Shown piece after piece: positions 42,023 to 52,753 of a DNA stretch of 64,000 nt (position 1 is the stretch's first letter; every line of letters begins with the position of its first letter). Source of the stretch: Schizochytrium sp. TIO01 (lineage: Eukaryota > Sar > Bigyra > Thraustochytrida > Thraustochytriidae). Where the stretch lies: assembly GCA_004764695.1 (NCBI GenBank), contig SMSO01000032.1:4649483-4713482 (forward strand), given 5' to 3'. Under the pieces are notes generated by a model. That model was given only the letters and a program-made list of their open reading frames with translations, was not told where the DNA came from and did not search any database. The position numbers were made by a program, and so were the translations under genes.

Positions 42023-42249
42023 ACAGGTTGTTCCCTGGTGTCGTAGATTTCCACGCTAAAACGTCTGCATCAGTAGCCCGGAAATCAATGGTTAAGTTCA
42101 TCATTTTGTATTACTCTATTCCCCATGTTAGTCTGAATGAAAATTTGCAAATTTGGAAACCACAATCAATGATGAACGAAAAACAGAATTGGAATCCGCA
42201 GCACATCAGACTTTAGAGGCGCGGAGGAAGCCGCCCATTTGCAAATAGG

Positions 42250-44085
42250 ATGGCGAGTGAGACTGCACGTTGGGACGATGAAAGCTCGCGGCTGCTGCAG
42301 GTGGGCGCATATGCAGCGGAGCGCCTCGATGCGTTAGAAGCCCTTGAAAAGCGATTGGGTGGCCACAGCGGCAGCGCCCAGGCCAAGCGCGCCGCGGAGG
42401 CCAAGAGTGCCCTTATTTGGCGCACAGACCAGCGTGAAGGCGATAAGGTCGACAATGGCCTGCTTCAAGAGGTCGAAGAAGAACCCCTCTGGCAGAAACC
42501 TCTGGCGAGGCACATGCAAAGACGCACAAGAAGTCATATGGCTCGCAAAATGCCTGTGAAATTACGCCTTGCAAAAGCTGCAGATAAGCGCTTGGAAGAA
42601 GGACTTGCAAAGCGTAAAGGGAAGAGGGCTCGCAAAAGCGTGCTCATTGAGAAGAATCAGAAAAGGTGGACTGTTTCACACTTGTGGTCTGTGAAAAGGA
42701 TGCAAATGGGATTGGTTCCTGGAATCGAGGAAATAAAGATTGCGCTCAGATCTCAGGACAGAGGCTTAAGATTCACTCTCAATGCAAGCAAACATGGGTG
42801 TACTGTGTTTGACTACTCATACGCTATATGGCTGGAGGTTCCCTGGGAAATGGCGAAATCGTGGGTTCCTTCCGAAGCAGCACCAACAGAAATCCATGAA
42901 ATCGATTTACTTCGGGTGCCTGCAAAAGCCGAAGCTGATGCGCTTTCTGAGGTTCCATGTGGGCCTGCCCGTATGATTCCAGCAAACCTTGAGAAGAAAA
43001 CTGTGCTTCTATTTCTTTGCAGACATATGAAGCCCTCATTAGAGAAGACTATACTATGGGGCCATCCCAAGGTGGTGGATCGGTCTCTTGACTTGACGCT
43101 ATTCCGCTTGCGTGGCGACCGGACCCACGAAGTTCTTGGGTCAGCTTTGGGCAAGTCTGTAGTCATTGATCAATATACGAGAGCAAGTTGGAATACTCTA
43201 ATGAGCACCCAGCGTTCGATATTTGCACCGCGTTGCCTTCCGGATGGGCTCATTATGCAAGTTTCTGTGGAGAATGCAAAAGTCTCTCACATTCAAATTG
43301 GGCACGATCCCGAGGTAGAGCGTAAAACCTCTGTCACAGATCCAGCTCGGGCCGTCGTTGACTTGAGCCAATCTCTTAAACAATGCAGAAAGAGCATTCA
43401 ACCTTCGAATGATAGTCAAACAACACTTTTAACGCTCGTTCGGCACCGGAATGGCTGGGATCTCATTATCCCCCGCCGTGACGAAATTGCAAGGAATTTA
43501 TGGGTTCTGCTTATACACAGCGAGGGATCCCCTGTTGGTATTGAGGATGAGAGAGCAGCAGAAGTTGCTAGCGGCCGACGACTTTTCCCCGATGATTATC
43601 CAGGCACAGAAGCCTTTGACAGATATTGGGCAGCCTGCCAAGCACTTCACATTGAAGAAAATGAGAAAAGACCTAAAGGTAAGCGGAAGCCCTCGCCACA
43701 CTTTCCTCAGGAATATGTGTGGATTGGGGAGGAGTCTTTGCATTGCGATATTAAGATTTTATCACATCAACCGAAAGGTTGTCGCGCATGGGTCGATGTT
43801 GGCGCAGAACTCGTAGAAGTTCTTCCAGATGAGGAGAATGATTTGTTCAAGCAACGAAAACATGCTGATCAGACACGAGAGCGGAAGATTATTGGTATTG
43901 TCACGAGCGCACTAGGCCGGGCTCGAATTCGCCCTAGCTCAAGAGCAACATCTTACGAAGTTTCCGCGAAGGGGTTTTTGGACCCCTCCATGCTGAAGTC
44001 GCTTGTTGTCGGGAAGCAGCTCCATGCCCTTGTTCGCAATCCGGGCACCTTTGCACTTACACTTGCTGTTATCACGAGGGCTTAG
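42250..44085 (+). CDS. POP1: Pop1-like subunit of RNase P / RNase MRP
   Basis: The protein has 611 residues from an ATG. The N-terminal POP1 domain is visible: an Ala/Glu helix with RLDALEAL, a basic run (HMQRRTRSHMARKM, KRKGKRARKS), then WTVSHLWSVKRMQMG, corresponding to the family WLpTHvWHaKRm signature, and DYSYAIWLEV. The C-terminal POPLD region is visible as GWDLIIPRRD, NLWVLLIHSEGSPVGIEDE and YPGTEAFDRYW. Pop1 is the largest protein of nuclear RNase P and MRP and binds the RNA's specificity and catalytic interface in pre-tRNA and pre-rRNA processing. It is clearly shorter than yeast (about 875) or human (about 1,024) Pop1. It is intronless and convergent with the PRELI gene 271 bases away. 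Confidence 0.85.
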   Translation: MASETARWDDESSRLLQVGAYAAERLDALEALEKRLGGHSGSAQAKRAAEAKSALIWRTDQREGDKVDNGLLQEVEEEPLWQKPLARHMQRRTRSHMARKMPVKLRLAKAADKRLEEGLAKRKGKRARKSVLIEKNQKRWTVSHLWSVKRMQMGLVPGIEEIKIALRSQDRGLRFTLNASKHGCTVFDYSYAIWLEVPWEMAKSWVPSEAAPTEIHEIDLLRVPAKAEADALSEVPCGPARMIPANLEKKTVLLFLCRHMKPSLEKTILWGHPKVVDRSLDLTLFRLRGDRTHEVLGSALGKSVVIDQYTRASWNTLMSTQRSIFAPRCLPDGLIMQVSVENAKVSHIQIGHDPEVERKTSVTDPARAVVDLSQSLKQCRKSIQPSNDSQTTLLTLVRHRNGWDLIIPRRDEIARNLWVLLIHSEGSPVGIEDERAAEVASGRRLFPDDYPGTEAFDRYWAACQALHIEENEKRPKGKRKPSPHFPQEYVWIGEESLHCDIKILSHQPKGCRAWVDVGAELVEVLPDEENDLFKQRKHADQTRERKIIGIVTSALGRARIRPSSRATSYEVSAKGFLDPSMLKSLVVGKQLHALVRNPGTFALTLAVITRA

Positions 44086-44356
44086 TATCTAGCTTTCTTA
44101 CCATATATATGTATTTTATTAGGGGGTATTCCCACTTTAGAGTGAAGTGCGCCCTGTCCGTATTGTTCTTGTCCTCTTCAAACAAAAAAAAATCGTTATG
44201 CAATAGCCTGGTTTTATACCGTATAGCTAGTTTTGTTTTATTTCTTTAAAGTTTGTTTGCAATTCCCATGCGTAAAGGAGTACTTGGCTACATCTCTGTG
44301 TATGGCATGGAAGACATTTTTTTATTTTAACACATAACTTCGTAAAAAATTAAATT

Positions 44357-45103
44357 TTAGGCGTTGATTGTCCTATACAGCTGATTAGGAAAAAATGACG
44401 ATTCCCAAAAGGGTTTACGGGGGCCAAATAAAAGAAAGCGGCGTGGACTTTGTCGTGTTTCATTTGAGCTTTGCTCGTAGCCAGAGGTGTATAAGTCTGC
44501 TGTCTTGTGATTATTCTTTGCTTTGTTTTCTGATATGGTGGGTCGCCGAGTATTCCAACGCATGAACCGTGGTTTTTGATTTGTTATTGCACGGTGGTGT
44601 GCCTCCTGTACGAGTTCGTCCATCTTAGCAAGGCCAGCGGCAGAGTTTGATTTTGCTTTTTTCACGAGAGCCTCCTCAACACAATCCTGAATGAACGGTA
44701 GATGTTTTTGAACCCCGCACTCTACCTCCCATGAATATTCTGTAGAGGCCCCGTCTTCTGCAGCTCGATATATGCAAGTTTCTTTCGCCGAAAGAACCCC
44801 ATCGTATGTGATATTTTGTGTGTCAAGAATTAAAACTTTCGATTCAGGATCCACAATACTTCGCTCAACAGCGTAGTATGTATCAGAATTGCCAGCAAGT
44901 TTCTGTAAAACACGGGGTACTGGCTGTTGCACGCACATGATTCTTGTGGTACGCAATCGACCCTTTTCATCAACAGTCCTGTCGAGCACTAATGCATCCT
45001 TCACGTGCTGCAAGTCAGGATTCGGGTACTTGCACCAAAACGCAGTTGTTGCGTGCTCCCATGGTACATTAAAAGTATACTGTAAGGAAGCCTTTTTGGG
45101 CAT
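44357..45103 (-). CDS. PRELI/MSF1-domain mitochondrial lipid-transfer protein
   Basis: The protein has 248 residues from the ATG at 45103; the GTG just upstream is in frame but not used. Residues 2-170 fit the PRELI/MSF1 domain: an N-terminal strand (LQYTFNVPWEHATTAFWCKY), the YPNP motif, VDEKGRLRTTRI (as LRTTR in yeast Ups1), and IVDPESKVLILDTQNITYDG. Ups/PRELID proteins pair with Mdm35/TRIAP1 in the intermembrane space and shuttle phosphatidic acid or phosphatidylserine between mitochondrial membranes for cardiolipin and PE synthesis. The about 70-residue basic C-terminal tail is longer than usual. No cleavable presequence is needed in this family, and none is seen. Lipid specificity cannot be read. 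Confidence 0.9.
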   Translation of the reverse strand: MPKKASLQYTFNVPWEHATTAFWCKYPNPDLQHVKDALVLDRTVDEKGRLRTTRIMCVQQPVPRVLQKLAGNSDTYYAVERSIVDPESKVLILDTQNITYDGVLSAKETCIYRAAEDGASTEYSWEVECGVQKHLPFIQDCVEEALVKKAKSNSAAGLAKMDELVQEAHHRAITNQKPRFMRWNTRRPTISENKAKNNHKTADLYTSGYEQSSNETRQSPRRFLLFGPRKPFWESSFFPNQLYRTINA

Positions 45104-46262
45104 CACGACTACTTCGACGTTTTACAAGCAATGAGACTACACAAATAAGGCAGTGTGGTGCAGACACTCTAACCCACGGGAGAAACAAATGATGAAACAA
45201 GTTTAGGTTGCCAAAGGTCTCCGCCTTGGATGGTGTGCTCTTCTTCTGCCGGAGAGCCCTACGTTTTGTTAAACCCGACGATCGCAATTTCGTCTGCGTT
45301 TGACTCCCCTCTCCCTAGGCCGTTTTATATCTCCCCAATGCTCAGTTGCTTCTGCGTATGCTGTAAGAGTGGTGGGTAAAGGCGCCTCTGCGATTTCGCT
45401 TCTGCTTGAGGAGACCAAACACGCGATGCAAAAGTGAAGACACGACGAGCAAGTAATGCTCTATTGCAAAGCACGTTCTGCAATACAAAACAACTTGCTA
45501 GTGTTATCATTAGCATATGCACTATAGTATCACCCTTATGAATTTTTTAAACTCCTTGTAGTAGGGCAATAGTTTCTTCCGGATATCTCTTCAAGGAAGC
45601 CATCCACTGTATGCAAAGTACAAATTCGAGTATGAATACACAATAGCCTCAGATGGTTGCTTTGATTGCAACTTTTATTTGGGTAAAGGCTTTGGCTTTC
45701 GAGGTTAACTTTTTCGGATAGTCGTAGCTCTGTATTGTCTTTTGTCGTCAATAAACCGTAAACTTCCATGAAGGGTGCTGAAGTTGGCAATTTAGAAGAA
45801 AAGATAGGCTGTGATTATGGCGCAAGATGGCGTACAAATGTGGCGGTGCGTTAGCTGGACTAAAGCAGAGAACTGAGAATCCGTTTTTATAAAACATTAA
45901 AAACCTAAAAAACTAAAACTACAAGGTAAAACTTGAGAATAAATCTGTTATGCCTTTGCCTGAACCTACTCCCAGTGCTAGAAACGGTTTAAGAGCGAGC
46001 AGAACTAGAATATGTAATTAAACCAATGCGAGGCCGCCAGTAGATAGAAATAAAACGAAATCAAATAAAAGAACCAAGTTCTGTTGGGTCGTAAAGGATT
46101 AGAAGAGACGTCAAAATGTAGAAAGAAGGAAGCTAAAAGCAAAGGTTGCACTTCATGATTAGTAAGAAAAATGAGCTGAGAAAAATATATAACATTTAAC
46201 AGGAAGACTAAGCACAGGCGAGGTTCTGATTTTCATAAACTTTGCAGATTAGTGAGATAAAT
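45104..46262. other. spacer with possible unrecognised minus-strand exons
   Basis: Mostly AT-rich. On the minus strand, an acceptor-like TTTGCATACAG (near 45616) leads into the short open frame WMASLKRYPEETIALLQGV ending in TAA, and an upstream ATG frame (near 45770) reads MEVYGLLTTKDNTELRLSEK. The two might belong to one small spliced gene, but no donor gives a confident join. Confidence 0.25.
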
Positions 46263-46988
46263 TCAAGGCTGCCGAGAGACATAGACTGGTGTGGCCACCG
46301 GAAGCTCGCTAGTGGGACTGACCTGCTGTGTGACCCGATGTTGTGGGTAGTCAGCCTGCTCGGGATCTAAGAAAGGTTTCTGAAACCAAAATGAAGAGGA
46401 AAGTAGCTCTTTGCCATCAACGCGAACAAGTTTTGGTAAAACCATGTCGAAAGCTGGTGATGATACTATCCTCCAGGCATAGTATGTAGACAAAAGGTAA
46501 AGTGCTGTGAGAATTGAGCAAATGGCGATTGACCATCCGTAAATTAATTGTAAAGAATTACAATTTGTGGAGGTAGGCAAACAAAGGTTACCAACAATGC
46601 CGAGGTTGACGAATGTAAAAATAAGAATTGCTACACATCCAAGACTTCCACCGATATGCCAGCGGATCAGGTTCCTATCTCTAACATTGACTCCACGCCA
46701 TGCGCAAATCGCAATGGCTAAAGAGAAAATGAACAAAGTTGCGTAATTTAAGTACATAAGGCCTGTACTTGTGGCATAGAACTGGCTCAAAGCATTTTCT
46801 ACGGAGGAATCTTGATCTATTTTCGCTTGAAGTGCATCTTGATACTCCTCTACTGACTTGAGCCGCCAAACACTATATGTAGCATATATGATAAACGTGA
46901 CAACAGCTAAGGCAAAGAGTCTCTTCGCACGGTAGATGAGATGTGCCTCCTCGCGAGAGAGCCTCGATCGGCTAATTGTTGTAACCAT
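46263..46988 (-). CDS. four-span membrane protein of unknown family
   Basis: The protein has 241 residues from the ATG at 46988; the frame extends 14 codons upstream to a TTG only. The N terminus is basic (SRSRLSREEAHLIYRAKRLF). Hydrophobic spans lie at about 25-45, 80-98, 112-135 and 155-178. A soluble loop after span one (KSVEEYQDALQAKIDQDSSV) is probably lumenal or extracellular, and the last 60 residues form a polar tail with PVATPVYVSRQP. Two Cys (CLPTSTNC) between spans three and four could form a disulfide. The four-span layout recalls tetraspan-type proteins, but no family signature such as CCG is present. Confidence 0.68.
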   Translation of the reverse strand: MVTTISRSRLSREEAHLIYRAKRLFALAVVTFIIYATYSVWRLKSVEEYQDALQAKIDQDSSVENALSQFYATSTGLMYLNYATLFIFSLAIAICAWRGVNVRDRNLIRWHIGGSLGCVAILIFTFVNLGIVGNLCLPTSTNCNSLQLIYGWSIAICSILTALYLLSTYYAWRIVSSPAFDMVLPKLVRVDGKELLSSSFWFQKPFLDPEQADYPQHRVTQQVSPTSELPVATPVYVSRQP

Positions 46989-48040
46989 CCCAATGCGCAC
47001 AAAATGAAGTAAGGCTATAGCACAACACAACTCAAGTGCTCACGCAAAATCCAGAAAAGCTTGATTGAAGGTGGTTTGCGACGTTGCTGCCAATGTGAAA
47101 GTTTGTGCTCGAAAGTCCTTCTGTTGAGCAAACCTCTGATGCACGTGCACTCAATGGACGCACGTGCCGGTGGCACTCTTTCCTTCGTTTGAGCGCCTGG
47201 ACTTCAGGGGCCCTCGCGAGAAGAACAGCACGCCCGGACACAAATGCACTGATGAGACAGGTAACTTTTGCTTGCGTGCTCTGGGCTTCCCCTTCCCAGT
47301 TTTGGTTTTGAAGGGTTTTCTTTGCCAGCACGAAGGGAACTTGAAGTACTCATTAACATGGCCAGTTTTGTTCTGTAACACTAGGTACCTATGTACTTCT
47401 ATGATTTTGACTAATAGCCCATGCAGATACGTGGGAAATACAGGACACGGCCTTGTGTCTTTCGGGTGTGCACACTCAGCTCGATCGCCGCTGGAATTTT
47501 CAACACCATGGTGGCTACGGCCATGAACTTTTAGAAGACTGACAATAATCGTGCCAAATTGACTAGAAACTATCTGCGATTATGGCTTGGATGATGAAGA
47601 GCAGGCTTCAATGAGAGAGATCTCTCATTCTAGGAAAGCGTGCTAGTCTTGCTGGACGAGTTTGGGATGGCCAGAAAGATTTCGAGGTTATCACAATATG
47701 TTTGGGCACTAGTAGACAGCACTTCTGAATCGATGCATTGGATGGCCTTGCTGGGATGATAATGGCACGGTATCTATAATCAGCAGGAGGAAAGAAGAAA
47801 TTGGCAACTTTTGGCTGCTGTTCCCGCATATGCAACTAAAGATGTGGAGAATGAATACAACCGGTATTGTGATGAGACTAGTTTGGGGAAAGGTGACACC
47901 ATCGTGAAATTTTAGATTTATAGAAGCGCACTTGCAGACAGATCATGTAATGCCAGTAAGAATATTTGATGGAAAACTAAATTTAGAATTTATAAGTATG
48001 CTGATAATATTTTGAAAAAATAGGTATGTGCAATGTCATC
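46989..48040. other. intergenic spacer
   Basis: Contains several overlapping open frames on both strands between 47030 and 47530, none with a Met start plus a recognisable product. Probably the 5' flank of the four-span protein and the 3' flank of the PARP-finger gene. Confidence 0.45.
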
Positions 48041-49078
48041 TTAGTATTGCTCAGGAGGCACCGAGGCGCTGGGCAGCTCAGCCGCAATGCGGGCTACTTC
48101 TCCAGCATCCTCTTCGGTTGACTTTTCCTCACTGGCAGATTTGGATGAATCTTCAGCCTTAACATCCTCGGCAACTTTAGCTTTGGTGTCTCCGGCTGAG
48201 TGGGGTGTAGCTTCCTCGGAAAGCTTACGAGATTTGTTCGGAGACTCTTCCTGGATGTCATCCTCCTTCTTCGTGTCAGGAGTAGGGCTCGGAGCCTTTG
48301 CTGCAAGGTCTGGTAGAAAAGCCCATTTCTCCTCAAAGAGAGCTCGTGCCTCCTCTCCCCGTACAGTGTAGTCGCACTGCTCGTGATACACAGTATTGAA
48401 ATGTCCAAGGCAGCTCACCAGTGGGTCCAAGTAGGTGGACAAGAGGGTGTTAATTGTCAATTTACCCCATCGGCACTTAGGGCATCTCGGCAGCTTGCCC
48501 AGGGTCTGGCCTAAAGCACAGCGGTTCACGAGCTCTTCTTTGGTACCCGAGAGCGGGTAGTTATTGACACGAAGATATTCTTTAAGCTCCTCGACCGGCA
48601 TTCCACCGTAGACTTCGCGAAGGTCTTTCTCAGAAGAGTCGCGCGTGCCGTCCCGAGATGTGAGCTCCATGTTTGCGAGCTTCTCGATCTCCTCCTCCTT
48701 GGCTTCCTGCTCAGCTTCCGCGCGCTTTTGGCGGGCCTGAAGCAGTGCTTCCTTTGCTTTCTCGACCTGGTCATTCGTAAGCGAAGCGGATTTGACAACA
48801 TCATCGAAGGCAACTCCATCTACAGGATACGGCATGCAGTCAAGATGAAAGTAGAAGGGACCCGAGTTGTTCTCTGAGAATGTCCAACGGAGCGTCTCAT
48901 CCTCAATCTTCTGATGGCACGATCTGCATTTAGAGCGGCCCGACTTGGACTCTTCAAGACCAAATTTCTTCACCTTGGTCCTGCCGCCCGGCCCTGCCTC
49001 AAGGACCTCAACTTTCTCCTGCTTGTTCAGATGCGTCGGTGGTTTATCCAGCATCTCAGCTTGCGCGGGAGGGGCCAT
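48041..49078 (-). CDS. zf-PARP / SAP / PADR1 protein without a PARP catalytic domain
   Basis: The protein has 345 residues from an ATG. A PARP-type zinc finger has C51, C54, H78 and C81 (KCRSCHQKI, then FYFHLDC). A coiled, charged helix spans about 100-140. A SAP DNA-binding motif spans about 158-190 (MPVEELKEYLRVNNYPLSGT). A PADR1/zinc-III-type C4 ribbon has C199, C202, C223 and C235 (RCPKCRWGKL, then VSCLGH and EQCDY). The tail is Glu/Ser/Lys-rich. These are the DNA-break-sensing modules of PARP1, yet WGR, regulatory and ART catalytic domains are absent and the stop is clean. It is likely a nuclear DNA-binding protein that recognises breaks or unusual structures without making poly(ADP-ribose). 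A role in repair is inference. Confidence 0.85.
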   Translation of the reverse strand: MAPPAQAEMLDKPPTHLNKQEKVEVLEAGPGGRTKVKKFGLEESKSGRSKCRSCHQKIEDETLRWTFSENNSGPFYFHLDCMPYPVDGVAFDDVVKSASLTNDQVEKAKEALLQARQKRAEAEQEAKEEEIEKLANMELTSRDGTRDSSEKDLREVYGGMPVEELKEYLRVNNYPLSGTKEELVNRCALGQTLGKLPRCPKCRWGKLTINTLLSTYLDPLVSCLGHFNTVYHEQCDYTVRGEEARALFEEKWAFLPDLAAKAPSPTPDTKKEDDIQEESPNKSRKLSEEATPHSAGDTKAKVAEDVKAEDSSKSASEEKSTEEDAGEVARIAAELPSASVPPEQY

Positions 49079-50305
49079 TTTTCCTTACCCTACTCTTGGT
49101 GCTTGTCCTCGTCCCTAAATTCCTCCTCGTCGTCAGTACTCTCGGTCTCGTCGTGTTATAGAATTGAGGGACTTGTCTGGTCCGAAGAAATGGATTTGGA
49201 TCATCGCCGGCTCAAAGCCTGACCAGGCGTCCGTGTCTCCACATTCGCCGAAGCTTAGCGCGATATCTTTTTGACGCCTTAAAGTGAACATCGAGTGCCC
49301 TAGGCGTCAGCAATGTTCACATTATGGTCACTTTTTGAAGATCGAGCGAGCTCTGTTGATGCAGGAGGACCGACGCTACGAGAATCACGTGGAGCCACAC
49401 CTAGCTCATTGCAGAAATCCAGAGGAAATCCATGTCACGATCCAAATGCTTGCAGCTACTTCTCCCTGGCCCCTCAGTTCCTGCGCATAACGAGCCGTCC
49501 ATCAGACATCACAGCCATCATCTCGGTCCAAGAGCATGACCGGAAAGGACGACGACCGACTGTGCGATGGGTTGGCTTGCCGACGCTGATGGGGCCTAGT
49601 AGGCTGCGGACCCAAAGCTGGCGGCAGGAGCTCGAAGTCGAGCGAGGGCTGGCGGATGAAGCTGTCGCGTTCAAGCCCAGTGCAATTGGCTAAGGGCCGC
49701 TAGGGAGTGTACGTGGGAACAGACACTGTGCAAGAGAACTCGAAAAGTCCAAGGCCTTCGCAGAGAAAGAAGACTTAGCGAGTCAAAGGCGGTGAGTCTG
49801 CCAGCGTAGCAAAGAGTCAAGAAATTAATCGAAGTAGCGGAGAACTCGAGAACTTGTGTGTAGGTGCTTAGAGCTTGTTACAGGTGCCTAGTGTGCATTT
49901 TGATTGACCATGTGGGTACTTCAAAGAAGCGCGTGCCTTATTTGATATGTCAAAGAATGCTTTTTCCCAAGTGCACGTTCAAGTTTGAGGCTTTCCAAGG
50001 AGGCCTTTTGAGGCACTGTTGCGAACTTGAAATGGAGAGGTTAGTGTGGGCCTGAAATCTAGGGATAGATAGGTAGGCAGTCTTTTGGTGAGACATGCTA
50101 AATCAAAATAATGATAACAATTGTGATGAACTTGAAGATTTGGGGATAAGCGAGGATTATAGAATTATTGAAAGCACGCAAAGTCAGTCTCATCTTTGCT
50201 TGTATTCTGTGGGACAGGGACATGAAGAAGGATTAAGGAACCGACACCTGCTAACTACTTCAGAACTGAAGGTTTTTAGTAAAAAAGGAAAGGTCCAGAG
50301 GCAAC
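49079..50305. other. spacer with one uncertain 126-codon frame
   Basis: A plus-strand ATG frame at 49313-49693 is open for 126 codons, but an overlapping frame also looks open and neither has a recognisable domain. The remainder is ordinary spacer. Confidence 0.35.
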
Positions 50306-52141
50306 TCAGGACTTGGACCAAGCGAGGAATGCGCAGCTGCCGATGTTGAGAAGACCGGCGAGAGCGAAAAGACGAAGGTTACGTGTCCCTTGGACCTCCT
50401 TGAAGACAAATACGGACCACACGGCGTTGATAAGGAAGCAGCCATTTGTTGTGAGTGGATAACTGTAGCAGGCAGGAAAGAATCATGCAAGATATCAATA
50501 TACATCAGCGAAGAGACGCGAAATAGGACAAGAGAAAACGTGCCGGTTAGTATTCAGTGCAACAGCAAAGTCGAAATAGGTTAGGTATTTTCAGGTGACA
50601 TGCCTTGCAAGCAGTGAATTGTTTGCGTGCGCACACAAATCAGTAGGTCAAAGGTGGAATTCAACTGATCCCATCAAAATAAAACGTAACGCAGTCAAGG
50701 GCTGAAACTTTGATCGAGGCTCAGTTGCCGAGTTGGTCAGAACCAACCTGGTCCAATTCGCATCGCCGCTTGCAAGACAAGGGTTTGCTACTCGACTGGT
50801 TGGCAAAACAGCGGAAGCAAGTCTACGAAGAACTGCTACTACTGCAAAGCAATCGGTCGGCCTTTCTTTCACCTGGCTTTTTTTTTAAACACGCAGGAGC
50901 AAAATTAACTTACCCAATACCAAGTCCTAAATCGCTGACAGCAACCATAGATCCCATGGCACCCATTCCCCAGAGCATGCCACTGAGAATACTCGGCGCG
51001 ATCGCCTCCCTGTCAAGGATCAAAGGACGGTTTTGGCGCGATACACAGTAGATAAGAAAGGCTGCAGCCGACATTATGTAAATGCCAAGAAACTGAGAAA
51101 AGCAGAATCGCATCTGATAGATGATATCCGAAATATTTTCCGGTTTCGGATATTGCATGGAATGTACAGTCAACGGAACGAACTGAAAGCCATATAGAGT
51201 ACCTGCAATAAGGCACATAATTACCCCCTCAGTGCGGTTACGAGTCTCCTTATTTTTGAGGACATCAACGCGTCCATTCGTCACGTTCTCGACAGTCTCG
51301 AGAAGATTAATGTACAAAATGTTGGTGTCTTCATTGGACTCAGGCTGCAACAAAGGAGTTGAGACGTCAGATGAAGACTCGGTGCCCTCACTTTGACGGT
51401 CCTGCGAGTCACGGCGGCATGCTGCCGAAGAGATTTGCTGTTGTTGCTGCCGCTGAGACTCGCAGTTATCCTGAATCTCAGTATAATGATCAGCATTGGA
51501 TTCCCCGTTGTCTTCATCACAATTTTCGATATAACTAAACGCTACAAGTGAAAGGACTCCAAGCAGAGCACCAAAATATCCAGCCCAGAGCGGGTGAAGC
51601 TGCTGTGGCTTAAGTCCAAGCATGGTAGATCGACTGGTCAAGAAGGAGACGACCGTTGCTGTACCATTCCAAAGGCTCAAGCCAAGACCAATACCTACGC
51701 GTCTCACGATTGGAATGGTCATTAGATTTCCAAGGCACCACACTACACCACCAAGAATACCTTCTGAAGAGATAAGAGCGTACTTGTCTGGCATGGGAAA
51801 TTTTTCATAGTCCGGGCTGCGAGGGACATCAAGAGAGAATACGAGTGTCATAACTCCAACCAGTAAAATTCCAGTACATTGGAGAAACTGGAAGGTCAAG
51901 CCATCCTCCATGTCTGTTTCAGGATTCGCATAATCACATTTTCACGCCGCAACAAAATGGGTTTCAATATCAAGTTTGTTGTTCAAGCCCCCTTTTTGTT
52001 AGTACCATACACAAAACCTCTGCCATGTGCCTGACTGCACGCAGATATCAAAGTTCACGTACTGTATCTTTTAGTAACAACATAGTTAGAACCCCAAAAC
52101 AAGGACGACAAGAGAACCGCAATCAATCCTGCGAAAAGCAT
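50306..52141 (-). CDS. TMEM144: TMEM144-family transporter, three exons
   Basis: Join of 52141..52063, 51913..50914 and 50462..50306, giving 411 residues. Exon 1 encodes MLFAGLIAVLLSSLFWGSNY and VVTKRY, the first span with the family's FGSNxVxxKK signature. Donor GTACGT and acceptor CTGAAACAG lead to NMEDGLTFQFLQC, aligned with the DGMFFQW segment of animal TMEM144. Exon 2 carries EGILGGVVWCLGNLMTIPIV, GLGLSLWNGT and further spans. Donor GTAAGT and acceptor GCTACAG bring in YPLTTNG, VWSVFVFKEVQGTRN and a final span ending WSKS. Ten spans are expected, as in drug/metabolite-superfamily carriers; animal TMEM144 is annotated as carbohydrate-transporter-like. An about 100-residue Gln/Ser/Asp-rich loop in the middle is unusually long. 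The substrate is unknown. Confidence 0.87.
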
Positions 52142-52654
52142 CGTAGCAATGTCTGCAGTTTCAAGGCGCCCCTTTTAAAAGCACCTCGATGACGAGCGAC
52201 GAGTTTTATTACAACTCTGCACAAGGCTCTTTCTCGTTTAAGTTTTGCTGACCTCAAGAAACAGTTTTGCTCGACATAAACTTTGCTTTTAGGGTCGTAG
52301 GAAATTGCATACAAAATGTCTAGCACTCCAGCACGTTATCTTGCATAGCCCAGATGCTTCTTTCTTCTGTACATAGAGCTTGTCCAGTGAGCCTTAGACT
52401 CTTTACGCGAGAGGGCGAGTGAGGCTGCCATTGTGTACTAAATAACCAATGAACCAAGAATTTACGAGTCCCTCTTCGATCTTTGGAGTGATCTTGCCCA
52501 AAGTCTCAAAACTTCAACGCGGTCACGCCAGCTCCACAAAGTGCTGATGACTCAATCCTTTAGTATGGCATAACTGCTGAGTTATTGCGGCAGCGATTAT
52601 TTTACAATTAAAAGAAGCAGTGAGTCCTAGCACGAATGACGCTGCCTATTGGTC
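52142..52654. other. 5' flank of TMEM144
   Basis: Spacer upstream of the TMEM144 start. No gene seen. Confidence 0.45.
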
Positions 52655-52753
52655 TTACCAGTAAATGTCGCCTGTCTTCGCGAGCTTCACACCCATCATT
52701 TTCATGATGCTCATCCCCCAGCCTAAACCTTTGGTGTTGTGTACCTCCTCCAT
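52655..52753 (-). other. candidate small ORF or terminal exon
   Basis: A 32-codon minus-strand frame from ATG (MEEVHNTKGLGWGMSIMKMM, ending AKTGDIYW) has natural composition. It is open a few codons further upstream to an acceptor-like AATTTAG near 52776. Its end TGGTAA overlaps a consensus donor (TG|GTAAGA), so it may either stop here or splice onward. A 97-codon ATG frame with presequence-like composition at 53000-53293 on the same strand could be the 5' exon. No family is recognised. Confidence 0.28.

Noticed and set aside
47030..47530. Overlapping frames on both strands
   Set aside because: Non-ATG starts, mutual overlap and no family signatures.
49313..49693. 126-codon ATG frame
   Set aside because: Another overlapping frame looks equally open and no domain is visible; kept only as a note in the spacer entry.
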